Positions 8,825 through 17,130 of a stretch of DNA of 64,000 nucleotides are shown one piece after another (the stretch's first letter is position 1; each line of letters starts with the position of its first letter). Source of the DNA: Pseudomonadales bacterium (lineage in GTDB: Bacteria > Pseudomonadota > Gammaproteobacteria > Pseudomonadales > IMCC2047); the NCBI GenBank assembly GCA_024234615.1, contig JACKNY010000001.1:314501-378500 (forward strand), read 5' to 3'. The notes under the pieces were generated by a model that did not search any database, was not told the DNA's origin, and worked only from the letters and a program-made list of their open reading frames with translations. The position numbers were made by a program, and so were the translations under genes.

Positions 8825-8838
8825 TTGACAAGGATCAA
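8825..8838. promoter_or_regulatory. FNR/Anr-like box
   Basis: TTGAC-AAGG-ATCAA matches the FNR/Anr consensus TTGAT-N4-ATCAA at 9 of 10 defined bases. It lies about 130 bases upstream of the bcr -35 element and about 180 bases before the PHA-system gene, so either direction is possible. Anaerobic activation of the bcr operon fits the oxygen-sensitive products. Confidence 0.5.
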
Positions 8839-9018
8839 GTCTTGGTGAGTTTGTTGTCAGTATCTGATTGTGTTTTCGGGGAAATCAACCAAGAAGCGCT
8901 GATCTGTTTAGAGCATAATGGATAAAAAACATCCTTATGGTTGAGCCGATCAAACTGAAGTGAGAGTATTGCTAAAATTGAGTTTTTCAACCGACCTGCT
9001 AACTGAAGGAGCCAGGAA

Positions 9019-9297
9019 TTGACCAGTGTGAATGTGCAAAGAAATCTAGCAATGAGTAAAGATCAAGCGTTACAGGCCGCTGAAAAAGTGGCGGATAAGC
9101 TAGCGCGTGATTACGGGGTGAATTTTTCCTGGCGGGGCGATTGCGCGGATATCAAAGGGCCGGGCGTTCAAGGCACCTGCGCAGTATCGGAAGGTTTGGT
9201 GGATATTCAATTAACGTTAGGCTTTCTGGCGGCGCCTTTTGCTGTACGAGTGAAGGAGGAAATTAATAAATATTTTGATCGCTTGGAACAGGCTTGA
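9019..9297 (+). CDS. Polyhydroxyalkanoic acid system family protein
   Basis: 92 residues resembling the small PHA granule-region proteins found near pha and hsl genes in pseudomonads, with a conserved tryptophan (FSWRGD) and the segment LGFLAAPF near the C-terminus. A TTG start is chosen because AAGGAG lies 7 bases before it; the internal ATG at 9052 would remove the conserved N-terminal strand. Biochemical function is unknown. It sits next to hslU, as related genes often do, and marks the return to core-genome synteny after the bcr operon. Confidence 0.75.
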   Translation: MTSVNVQRNLAMSKDQALQAAEKVADKLARDYGVNFSWRGDCADIKGPGVQGTCAVSEGLVDIQLTLGFLAAPFAVRVKEEINKYFDRLEQA

Positions 9298-9340
9298 TTG
9301 ATAGCAGGTTGGATATTAACGTTAAGTGAAACTGTAAAAT

Positions 9341-9428
9341 GCGCCCCTGTAGCGGAAGGACTGGGTCGACACTCGCAAAGAAAAGGGGCGCAGGCTGCAA
9401 CGCTTGTGAGTAAAAGGCGTTTGCAACC
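9341..9428. other. Two adjacent hairpins between the PHA-system gene and hslU
   Basis: A perfect eight-base inverted repeat (GCGCCCCT at 9341-9348 with AGGGGCGC at 9384-9391) is followed at once by a second, bulged stem (GGCTGCAACGC near 9393 with GCGTTTGCAACC ending at 9428). No T-run follows, so these are not classic terminators. They may be a transcript-end structure for the converging genes, or an unrecognised RNA. Confidence 0.4.
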
Positions 9429-9466
9429 CGTGATCCAAAGGTCTCAACGAGGTAACAGTTGGCTGT

Positions 9467-10795
9467 TTAGAGGATATACCGCGAGAGGTCTTCGTCTTGC
9501 GCTAAATCACCCAAATACTGATCAACATAAGCCGAATCTATGGTGACTTTAGTGGAGTCTGTTGCGTCGAAAGAAACTGATTCGAGCAGCCTTTCCATGA
9601 CCGTATGTAAACGACGAGCGCCAATATTTTCGGTACGTTCGTTCACCTGCCAGGCGATTTCAGCAATGCGGCAGATGCCGTCTTTGGTATATTGGATGTC
9701 GGTGCCTTCTGTACCGAGCAGTGCTTGGTACTGCTCTGTTAGGCTAGCGTCCGGTTCGGTTAGAATACGTTCAAAATCTTCTGGTGTTAGTGCGTTGAGT
9801 TCAACGCGTATGGGTAACCGACCCTGTAGTTCCGGTATCAAATCTGAAGGTTTTGCCAGATGAAAGGCACCGGAGGCGATAAATAAAATATGATCGGTTT
9901 TGATCATACCGAATTTAGTGCTGATGGTGCAGCCTTCGATCAAGGGGAGCAGGTCGCGCTGTACGCCTTCGCGAGAGACGTCTGGTCCATTGACACCAGA
10001 GCGTTTCGTTACCTTGTCAATTTCATCGAGGAAGACAATACCGTTTTGTTCTACCGAATGAATGGCCTGTGTTTTTAAGTCTTCTTCGTTGACCAGTTTG
10101 GCGGCTTCTTCATCGCAGAGTAGCTTATAGGCTTCTTTGATTTTGAGTTTTCGCGTTTTCTTACGGTTACCGGACATATTGGAAAACATGCTTTGTAATT
10201 GGTTTGACATTTCTTCCATGCCGGGCGGGGCCATAATTTCAACGCCTATGGGCATTGCATTTAGCTCTAATTCAATTTCCTTGTCGCCGAGTTCGCCTTC
10301 ACGTAATTTCTTACGAAATACCTGGCGGGTGGTGCTGGATTCTTTATTTGTTTGTGAGTCACCGAATTCGCTACTGCGTGGCGGGGGCAATAGAGCGTCA
10401 AGTATGCGCTCTTCGGCAGCGTCTTCTGCGCGGTGCTTTACTTTCTCCATTTCTTTCTCGCGCACCATCTTTACCGCCATGTCGACTAAATCACGCACTA
10501 TCGACTCAACGTCGCGGCCAACATAACCCACTTCAGTAAATTTTGTCGCCTCTATCTTGATGAAAGGCGCCTGAGCCAACTTCGCCAGGCGGCGGGCGAT
10601 TTCTGTTTTCCCTACACCCGTCGGGCCAATCATTAAAATATTCTTCGGCGTAATTTCGTTGCGCATTTGTTCATCTAACTGCATACGACGCCAACGATTG
10701 CGCAGGGCTATGGCGACTGCACGTTTGGCATCGGCTTGACCGATGATATGTTTGTCCAGTTCGTGAACGATTTCTCTTGGCGTCATATTTGACAT
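9467..10795 (-). CDS. hslU: ATP-dependent protease ATPase subunit HslU
   Basis: 442 residues, AAA+ unfoldase of the HslUV (ClpYQ) protease. It has the N-terminal TPREIVHELDKHIIGQ segment, Walker A GPTGVGKT, Walker B IVFLDEIDK, an intermediate domain, a sensor region, and the C-terminal tail ending RYIL that docks into HslV. Length is typical. It follows hslV on the minus strand and feeds unfolded substrates to HslV in the cytoplasm. Confidence 0.98.
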   Translation of the reverse strand: MSNMTPREIVHELDKHIIGQADAKRAVAIALRNRWRRMQLDEQMRNEITPKNILMIGPTGVGKTEIARRLAKLAQAPFIKIEATKFTEVGYVGRDVESIVRDLVDMAVKMVREKEMEKVKHRAEDAAEERILDALLPPPRSSEFGDSQTNKESSTTRQVFRKKLREGELGDKEIELELNAMPIGVEIMAPPGMEEMSNQLQSMFSNMSGNRKKTRKLKIKEAYKLLCDEEAAKLVNEEDLKTQAIHSVEQNGIVFLDEIDKVTKRSGVNGPDVSREGVQRDLLPLIEGCTISTKFGMIKTDHILFIASGAFHLAKPSDLIPELQGRLPIRVELNALTPEDFERILTEPDASLTEQYQALLGTEGTDIQYTKDGICRIAEIAWQVNERTENIGARRLHTVMERLLESVSFDATDSTKVTIDSAYVDQYLGDLAQDEDLSRYIL

Positions 10796-10863
10796 AAGGC
10801 GGATAACTCTCTGTTACAAATAAAGGTGGTAGCAGTGTGATTCAAGCGCTACGGTAATGAGTA

Positions 10864-11394
10864 TTAAGCAACCGATTCGAGCTCTTCGATCGTTTGGTTG
10901 TGGTTGGTGTAGACACAAATATCGGCAGCGATGGCCAGGCTTTTTTCAACGATGGTCTTGGCGTCTAAATCAGTATTTTCGATCAGGGCGCGAGCCGCAG
11001 ATTGCGCAAATGGGCCGCCTGAGCCAATGGCTATTAACCCGTGTTCGGGTTCTATGACATCACCGTTACCGGAAATAATGAGGGAGTGCTCTTTGTCGGC
11101 GACGGCTAATAGCGCTTCCAGCTTTTGCAGCATGCGATCAGTGCGCCAATCTTTAGCTAATTCTACGGCAGCACGCATCAGGTGCCCTTGGTGCTTCTCT
11201 AGCTTTGCTTCAAAGCGTTCAAACAGAGTAAAGGCATCGGCAGTAGCACCGGCGAAACCGGCAATGACTTGATCTCGATATAAACGCCGTACTTTGCGAG
11301 CGTTGCCTTTCATGACGGTATTGCCAAGTGAAACCTGGCCATCGCCACCAAGCACCACCTGATTATTCCTGCGAACCGATACAATGGTAGTCAT
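10864..11394 (-). CDS. hslV: ATP-dependent protease proteolytic subunit HslV
   Basis: 176 residues, proteasome beta-like peptidase. The mature protein would begin with the catalytic threonine of TTIVSVRR after Met removal, and the GDGQVSLGNTVMK and IGSGGPFAQSAARAL segments are typical. Length matches E. coli HslV (176). It is upstream of hslU with a 68-base gap, as in the usual heat-shock operon; I did not find a clear sigma-32 promoter. Confidence 0.98.
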   Translation of the reverse strand: MTTIVSVRRNNQVVLGGDGQVSLGNTVMKGNARKVRRLYRDQVIAGFAGATADAFTLFERFEAKLEKHQGHLMRAAVELAKDWRTDRMLQKLEALLAVADKEHSLIISGNGDVIEPEHGLIAIGSGGPFAQSAARALIENTDLDAKTIVEKSLAIAADICVYTNHNQTIEELESVA

Positions 11395-11480
11395 CTATAT
11401 TTCCTGTACTGCCGATAATGAGCGTTAGAACAAGGAATATGGAGGTAAAGCCGCTGATTTCAAGGCTGGAGAGGCTACTA

Positions 11481-12074
11481 TTATTTGATTTCAATCAACA
11501 TGGATTCAGTATTCGCGCGAGCGAGGATGTCTTGCGCGTGATTAAGCTTAGAGCGCGAGGTGAATGGGCCGACCAAGACACGATACCAATTTGCTCCGGT
11601 GCGGCCTTTGGCCAGTTTGACCGTTACTTCGAGGCCTTGCAGAATGAGTTTTGCGCGCAAGCGATCAGCATCCTCATGATGCCGGAAAGAGCCAGCCTGA
11701 AGCAAATAGGTCTTGGCCCCTGCCTGTTGAATCGGTTTTGACTGATACTCCTCAACTCTAGGCGGAATCACTTCGGTTTGCGGGAGCAGTTTATAAAAAT
11801 CGTACTCATCGTCAGCTTTTGAAGTCTCAACCACAGGCGTGCGCGTTGTTTTCACCTTAGGCTCTGTTTTTTCCGGCTTGACCGGGGTGCTGGTGCTTTT
11901 CTGTAAGGTTGGCTGCACCTCTGGTTGTAATTGTGTCAGATAATAAAGGAACGCAGCAAAGCAGGCGATGCTGATAAAGGTGATCGCCATGAAGGTTTTT
12001 GAAACCCTTGGGGTATCATTTTTACCGATCTTTTGTTTGTGTTGTGCGGCTCTTTTGGCGTAATCGTGAGACAT
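11481..12074 (-). CDS. SPOR-domain cell-division protein (FtsN-like)
   Basis: 197 residues: a short cytoplasmic N-terminus (MSHDYAKRAAQHKQK), one membrane helix at about residues 28-50, a Pro/Lys-rich linker, and a C-terminal SPOR domain beginning YLLQAGSF and containing WYRVLVGPF. SPOR domains bind denuded septal peptidoglycan. The start at 12074 is preferred over an upstream in-frame start because it gives the usual FtsN-like N-terminus. Synteny (priA upstream, hslVU downstream) matches the Pseudomonas SPOR gene of this locus. argS, which lies between these genes there, is absent here. Confidence 0.88.
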   Translation of the reverse strand: MSHDYAKRAAQHKQKIGKNDTPRVSKTFMAITFISIACFAAFLYYLTQLQPEVQPTLQKSTSTPVKPEKTEPKVKTTRTPVVETSKADDEYDFYKLLPQTEVIPPRVEEYQSKPIQQAGAKTYLLQAGSFRHHEDADRLRAKLILQGLEVTVKLAKGRTGANWYRVLVGPFTSRSKLNHAQDILARANTESMLIEIK

Positions 12075-12255
12075 TATGTTTAGTTTTTGCTGTAATTGAT
12101 GGGGGCAAAGGTTGGTGGAAGAGGGGAAAACATTATAAAAATTTAATCTCCTGCAAATTGGCCGCACATAATAGGCGAGCGGGGTAGCGTTCGAACAGCT
12201 TATTTAACGAATTAATCACATTGTAACGGTGACAGTGGCGCTTGTTAACTAATCA

Positions 12256-14481
12256 TCAAATCGACTCCTGTGGGTCGACATCAACCGACCAGCGCACTTT
12301 GCCTGATCCGCCCAGACTCTCAAGCTGAAGGCAGAGCGGTGTCAGCAGCTGGTGCAGCGACTTGCGATCGGAGCATATTAGCATGAGCTGAGCGCGATAA
12401 CGCCCCGATCTTTTGTACATTATGGCGGGGATGGGGCCAAACAACTCAATATTTTTGAGCTGATAAGTATTCGACAGCTGCTGAGCCAATTTTTGTACCT
12501 GTGTTAAAAACTCAAAAGGTGCCTGCTCCTTCACGGCTTCGGCTCTGATTAATGCGGCGTGACTATAGGGTGGTAGATTGGTTTGTTCTCGATCAGCCAG
12601 TAACTGCTGTGCAAAAGCAGAGTAGCCACGTGTAATGAGTTGATTGAGCAGGGGGTGATCTGCGTGATGTGTCTGAATTAAAACCTTACCGCTTTTCTTG
12701 GCTCTTCCGGCACGACCGGCTACTTGAGTGATTAGCTGTCCCATGCGTTCCAGGCCCCGAAAGTCAGAGCTAAAAAACCCGGCGTCTGCCTCCAGTATCG
12801 CGACTAGTGTGACGTTGGGAAAATGGTGTCCTTTTGCCAGCATTTGCGTGCCGATGAGGATGCAAGGCTTGCCTTCTTTTATGATGGCAACAAGGTTTTG
12901 CATCGCCGATTTGGCACGGGTGGTGTCCCGGTCAATTCGAATTATTTCGGTTTTTGGAAATAGCTCAGAGATTGCTTGCTCTGAACGTTCAGTGCCTACT
13001 CCCAGAGGGCTCAGTTGTGTATGCCCACAGTCTGGGCAGCTGGGGGGTACTTTTTTTTGCGCGCTACAATGATGGCAGCGCAGTTGGTAGGGGTTGAGGT
13101 GTAGGGTTAAACGGGCATCGCAGCGTTTACAGTTGGCTATCCAGCCGCACTCATGACACATCATAATCGGAGAAAAACCACGCCGATTTAGGAAAATTAA
13201 AACTTGGTTACCTTGGGCAAGTTGCTCTGAAATAGCGCTAATCAAAGGTTGTGAATAACCATCCTGAAGCGGCCTGCTGCGGACATCGATCAGCTCAAAG
13301 CTGGGTAGGGCAGCATTTCCGGCTCGTTCGGGTAGTTGCAAAAGATGGTATCGATTGCTTTGCACGTTATAAAGACTTTCCAGCGAGGGCGTCGCCGTGC
13401 CAAGAAGGATAGGAATATTTTCCTGGTGCGCACGCATAACCGCGATATCTCGCGCTGAGTAACGCAGCCCATCCTGTTGTTTAAAGGAAAGGTCGTGTTC
13501 TTCATCGACAATGATAATGCCCAAATGTCTGATTGGTGTGAATACCGAGGAGCGAGTGCCGATGATGATGCCAGCTTCCTCCTGAGCAGTATAAAGCCAA
13601 TCATGAGCACGTTGCTGATCAGAAAGGCCCGAGTGGAGCAGGGTAATGGGGACATTAAAACGGCGCTTGAAGCGAGATACGGTTTGCGGTGTTAAGCCAA
13701 TCTCGGGCACGAGTACCAGTGCCGAACCCCCCTTTTTTAGCACCTGTCCAATGACCTGTAGATAAACCTCCGTTTTCCCGCTGCCAGTCACGCCCTCGAT
13801 AAGAAAACAGGAAAAAGCAGCTAACGATTGAGTGACGGCATCGACCGCCTGTCGCTGGTGAGTATTTAGCGTTAATGGCGCCTCAGCCAATATGGTGGCG
13901 CTTCGCCGCTGTGGGGTTATCTGAATTGACTGCCTCACCAGGAAGCCTTTATCAAGTAACGCCTTTAAGGGTGAGCCACTCAATCCTAAGGTTTGTATGG
14001 CGTGCTCCCCAAAACCTTTCGGGTGCTCTAAGGCAAGCGCCATGACTTCTGCTTGTTTTGGCGCTCGGCTTAATTGGTCCTGGGCCTGCGCACGCCCTAG
14101 CTCGGTGGCGAGATAGACTATTTCCGTTTGCCTTAAATTCGTCTCACCCTTACGTAATAGCGTGGGCAGAGCAGTTGCCAGAACGTCACCGAGGGGATGC
14201 TGGTAATAGTTTGCGCACCACTCATAAAGTCGGAGTATGTGCGCTGGAATAATGGGTTGCTCGTCAATAATTTTGTTGGCAGGTTTGAGTTTGTTTCTAG
14301 GCACGTCTGAATGGTCAACTACCTGGACTAGGATGCCAACCATGTCACGATTACCAAAAGGCACGCGAATACGTGAACCTGGCAGGTAGGGGCCGCTTTG
14401 ATTGGTGCTGGGAGGAAGATAATCAAAGCACCTTCTGAGTGGCGTTGGTAAGGCAATCTTTAATATTGGCGGGCTTGCCAC
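12256..14481 (-). CDS. priA: Primosomal replication restart helicase PriA
   Basis: About 741 residues, a 3'-to-5' superfamily 2 helicase that reloads the replisome at stalled forks. It has an N-terminal 3'BD domain, Walker A GVTGSGKTE, the DEEH box (IVDEEHD), a zinc-binding region with paired CxxC motifs (CHECGW, CKRCD, CHHC, CPDCG), and the helicase motif TQVAGRAGRA. The start is ambiguous: the GTG at 14481 (MASPPILKIALP) matches the N-terminus of other PriA proteins better than the TTG at 14502; neither has a strong ribosome-binding site. Confidence 0.96.
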   Translation of the reverse strand: MASPPILKIALPTPLRRCFDYLPPSTNQSGPYLPGSRIRVPFGNRDMVGILVQVVDHSDVPRNKLKPANKIIDEQPIIPAHILRLYEWCANYYQHPLGDVLATALPTLLRKGETNLRQTEIVYLATELGRAQAQDQLSRAPKQAEVMALALEHPKGFGEHAIQTLGLSGSPLKALLDKGFLVRQSIQITPQRRSATILAEAPLTLNTHQRQAVDAVTQSLAAFSCFLIEGVTGSGKTEVYLQVIGQVLKKGGSALVLVPEIGLTPQTVSRFKRRFNVPITLLHSGLSDQQRAHDWLYTAQEEAGIIIGTRSSVFTPIRHLGIIIVDEEHDLSFKQQDGLRYSARDIAVMRAHQENIPILLGTATPSLESLYNVQSNRYHLLQLPERAGNAALPSFELIDVRSRPLQDGYSQPLISAISEQLAQGNQVLIFLNRRGFSPIMMCHECGWIANCKRCDARLTLHLNPYQLRCHHCSAQKKVPPSCPDCGHTQLSPLGVGTERSEQAISELFPKTEIIRIDRDTTRAKSAMQNLVAIIKEGKPCILIGTQMLAKGHHFPNVTLVAILEADAGFFSSDFRGLERMGQLITQVAGRAGRAKKSGKVLIQTHHADHPLLNQLITRGYSAFAQQLLADREQTNLPPYSHAALIRAEAVKEQAPFEFLTQVQKLAQQLSNTYQLKNIELFGPIPAIMYKRSGRYRAQLMLICSDRKSLHQLLTPLCLQLESLGGSGKVRWSVDVDPQESI

Positions 14482-14600
14482 GATATGAACTCGATTCAAC
14501 AAAGATAAAGTAGGGCAAGTCTACCTTATGCGATGGGCGTAGCGAAATGTTGATTGCTGCTCAGAGAGGCTGGAGTGTGTTGTGTGCTAATGATAAGGAC

Positions 14601-14639
14601 AAAAAAAAGCGCTTGCTCACAGGCGTGGGCAAGCGCTTA
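14601..14639 (-). terminator. Rho-independent terminator after the TonB-dependent receptor
   Basis: AAGCGCTTGC at 14607-14616 pairs perfectly with GCAAGCGCTT at 14629-14638; inner CAC/GTG pairing extends the stem. On the minus strand it is followed by eight T. It closes the receptor/FecIR transcription direction just before priA. Confidence 0.92.
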
Positions 14640-14652
14640 GTTGTAGGCTTAA

Positions 14653-16926
14653 TTAATAGTTATAAGAAACAGTTACACCGGAAGTGCGCGGCTCGCCGAA
14701 TAAAGCAAATGCCACATCACCTGATCGTTGAGAATACAGGTGCGTACGATATTCTTCGTCACCTATATTTTTAATCCAGCCTGCGACTTCCCAGTGGCCT
14801 TGCGGAGAGCGCCATGCTATGCGGCCATTCCAGATTCGGTACTGCGGAATAGAAGTGGTTAGGCTTTCATCGGGATCATAGAAACTAAGATCTTGGTATC
14901 TATAATCGACTTTAGCAGAAATACTACCTATGTCATCTGACAAGTTCATCGTATATTTAGCAAAAACATTCACAGTATTCGGAGGAGACTGACGCAGATC
15001 GTTTCCCGAAAAATCATTACCACCACTGTCAATTGTGCCGGTAAAATCTGTATATTCGGTATCCAGATAGGCATAGCTACCTCCGATTTCTAAACCTTCC
15101 ATCGGCAACCAAAGCACTTCAACTTCCAGTCCGCTTATTTCAGCTTCTCCGGCGTTTTCGGTGAAAAATTGGCCTAGTTGATTATTTCCGGCTGGTGTGA
15201 AGAAGCGTGTCACCTGAAGGTCTTCATAATCGGTAAAGAAAGCCGTCACATTTAATTGCAAGCTTTTGTCTAAGAGTAGTGATTTGAAGCCTACTTCGTA
15301 GCTTAATGCTGATTCATCGTCAAAAGGCGTTGTTGCTACTGCTAGAGTGGTAGCAGATCCGGTAAAACCACCGCTCTTGAAGCCCGTGGTGATACTGGCG
15401 TAAAGCATGATATCTTCTGCAGCTTGCCAGTTTAATGCGAGACGACCATCAATGCTATCCCAGTCTTCCTCAGCGTTGGTATAAGGAAAATCTAATAATA
15501 GCAGGCCTATGCCACTAGTAACGTCAGCGCCTACGCCGATCTCCTTTTCTTCCGTAGAATATCGCAGCCCACCGGTCAGCGATAACGTATCGGTCAAGTC
15601 GTAGGTGGCTTGGCCGTATACAGCCCAGCTGGTCGATTCGTTGAGTTGATTGGATGTTTGTTCGCTGAGCTGGCCAAAACCACCTAAAGAGGTGAAAGTA
15701 AAAGATTCGTGACGCTCAATTTCTTCCTCGCTATAGAAGAAACCAACTACCCACTTAAGGCCGTCAGTTGCATTGGATGTTAATCGAAATTCCTGTGTAT
15801 ATTGTTCTGTTTCTTCCAGCGCAACGTCATTTAAGTCGAAGGAAAATCCAAGGTTTGCAGGAAGTGATCCAAGTAATGCGCCGCCACCAGCTGTCAGGTC
15901 AATAAACGGTGCAGGAGGTAGGCCTTCGGAGTCTTCAACCCAGTCAAAATCACTTTCCCGGTAGGCAGTAATAGATGTGAAGGTAAAGTTTTCTAACTCC
16001 CAGTTAACTTTAACACTATAGCCTTCCACCTGACGGTCAGTATATCCTTCGGTTTCCGCTAAGGTGGTCCACGGGTCTCCAGCGCCACCTAAAGCCTGAT
16101 TGACAGCAAGCGGATTGGATACGCAATTTGGACAACCATGCAGTCCTCCTTTGCCCCCGACAGGCTCTCTATTGGTCTGGCCATTGTCGTCATCCGCGCC
16201 ATCTGCACTGAACATTACTTCAACATTATCGGATGGCAGCCAGCGCAATTGCGCGCGCCAAGCAAGCGTGTCCGTTTCGCCCTGTCGTTCACCATTAAGC
16301 AGGTTGCGTAAATAACCATCGGTATCACGTTTACTGAAGGAGACTTTGCCATAGAGCCCTTCCGTTAAAGGACCGCTGATCATGCCGCCGAAATCTTGAC
16401 GACCGTAGTTGCCGGTAGTCGCGCGAGCTCGAATAGTTAAATCTTCTGACGGTTTGCTGGTGATAAAGTTGATAGAGCCACCGATTGAGTTTTTCCCGTA
16501 CAGAGTGCCCTGTGGGCCACGCAGTACTTCGACACGTTCCAGGTCAAATATATCAAAAACCTGAGCGGTTCGTGCGGCGATATAAACATCATCTACCGAT
16601 ACAACGGTTGAATCGCTGGCAGCAGCACCATCTTCTTTGGTGCCAATTCCGCGAATGGCTATTTCTGGCTGGCCGGCACTAAATGCTGCGAATACTAAAC
16701 CTGGTGTACGGTTACCAATATCTTGCATATTGGTGATATCATCTTCGCGGAGTTTATCTCCGCTAAAAGCGGTTATAGCGATCGGAACATTCTGCAAACT
16801 TTCCGCACGTTTTTGGGCGGTGACAACGACTTCCTCAATCGCAATACTATCCGCACTGGCAAAACTTGCCAATGCTAAAGTACCGACTGAAACTGCAATT
16901 GCTTTTTTAATAAAAGTTGGTTTCAT
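14653..16926 (-). CDS. TonB-dependent outer-membrane receptor (no signalling domain)
   Basis: 757 residues. It has a signal peptide (about residues 1-25), a TonB-box-like segment IEEVVVTAQKR, a plug domain containing DDVYIAARTAQVFDIFDLERVEVLRGPQ-type motifs, and a 22-strand barrel ending in an aromatic-rich SYNY. It is clearly paralogous to the next receptor (shared LRGPQGTLYG, EDS-GLPP and FALFG-PRT segments) but lacks the N-terminal STN domain, so it can transport but not signal through FecR. The ligand is unknown; family members take ferric siderophores, but receptors of this group also occur beside aromatic and steroid genes. Confidence 0.9.
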   Translation of the reverse strand: MKPTFIKKAIAVSVGTLALASFASADSIAIEEVVVTAQKRAESLQNVPIAITAFSGDKLREDDITNMQDIGNRTPGLVFAAFSAGQPEIAIRGIGTKEDGAAASDSTVVSVDDVYIAARTAQVFDIFDLERVEVLRGPQGTLYGKNSIGGSINFITSKPSEDLTIRARATTGNYGRQDFGGMISGPLTEGLYGKVSFSKRDTDGYLRNLLNGERQGETDTLAWRAQLRWLPSDNVEVMFSADGADDDNGQTNREPVGGKGGLHGCPNCVSNPLAVNQALGGAGDPWTTLAETEGYTDRQVEGYSVKVNWELENFTFTSITAYRESDFDWVEDSEGLPPAPFIDLTAGGGALLGSLPANLGFSFDLNDVALEETEQYTQEFRLTSNATDGLKWVVGFFYSEEEIERHESFTFTSLGGFGQLSEQTSNQLNESTSWAVYGQATYDLTDTLSLTGGLRYSTEEKEIGVGADVTSGIGLLLLDFPYTNAEEDWDSIDGRLALNWQAAEDIMLYASITTGFKSGGFTGSATTLAVATTPFDDESALSYEVGFKSLLLDKSLQLNVTAFFTDYEDLQVTRFFTPAGNNQLGQFFTENAGEAEISGLEVEVLWLPMEGLEIGGSYAYLDTEYTDFTGTIDSGGNDFSGNDLRQSPPNTVNVFAKYTMNLSDDIGSISAKVDYRYQDLSFYDPDESLTTSIPQYRIWNGRIAWRSPQGHWEVAGWIKNIGDEEYRTHLYSQRSGDVAFALFGEPRTSGVTVSYNY

Positions 16927-17130
16927 TATATATCCCCTCTCCTCATAGACTGTTAGTTATTAACGCGACGATGCTGGATACTGCAGCCGTTCTGCCGCGT
17001 CTCATAGCTATAACGCTAGGCTCATAATTTACCTCAATAATTTTTTAAAAAAGGTGAGGTTTCATGTTTTTAATCAATTGCTAAGGGCTGGTGGGTTTTT
17101 TTGGGGGGAGAAAAATTGATGAGCGAGGGG

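Larger units (their letters stand above)
8582..9018. other. Regulatory intergenic region between had and the PHA-system gene
   Basis: This 437-base gap separates divergent transcription units. Near had it holds inverted repeats (GTGGG/CCCAC at 8601-8614; GGGAATACC...GGTATCCC around 8630-8657), the bcr promoter with its dyad, and farther out an FNR/Anr-like box. I see no ORF with coding character in it. Confidence 0.7.

Noticed and set aside
10137..10526. 129-codon open frame opposite hslU
   Set aside because: Shadow of the hslU reading frame; low-complexity Ser-rich translation without a start signal.
17031..17060. ACCTCA/TGAGGT inverted repeat with an A/T-rich loop between the two receptor genes
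   Set aside because: It could be an operator or weak terminator, but the stem is only six base pairs and the AT-rich context makes chance likely.
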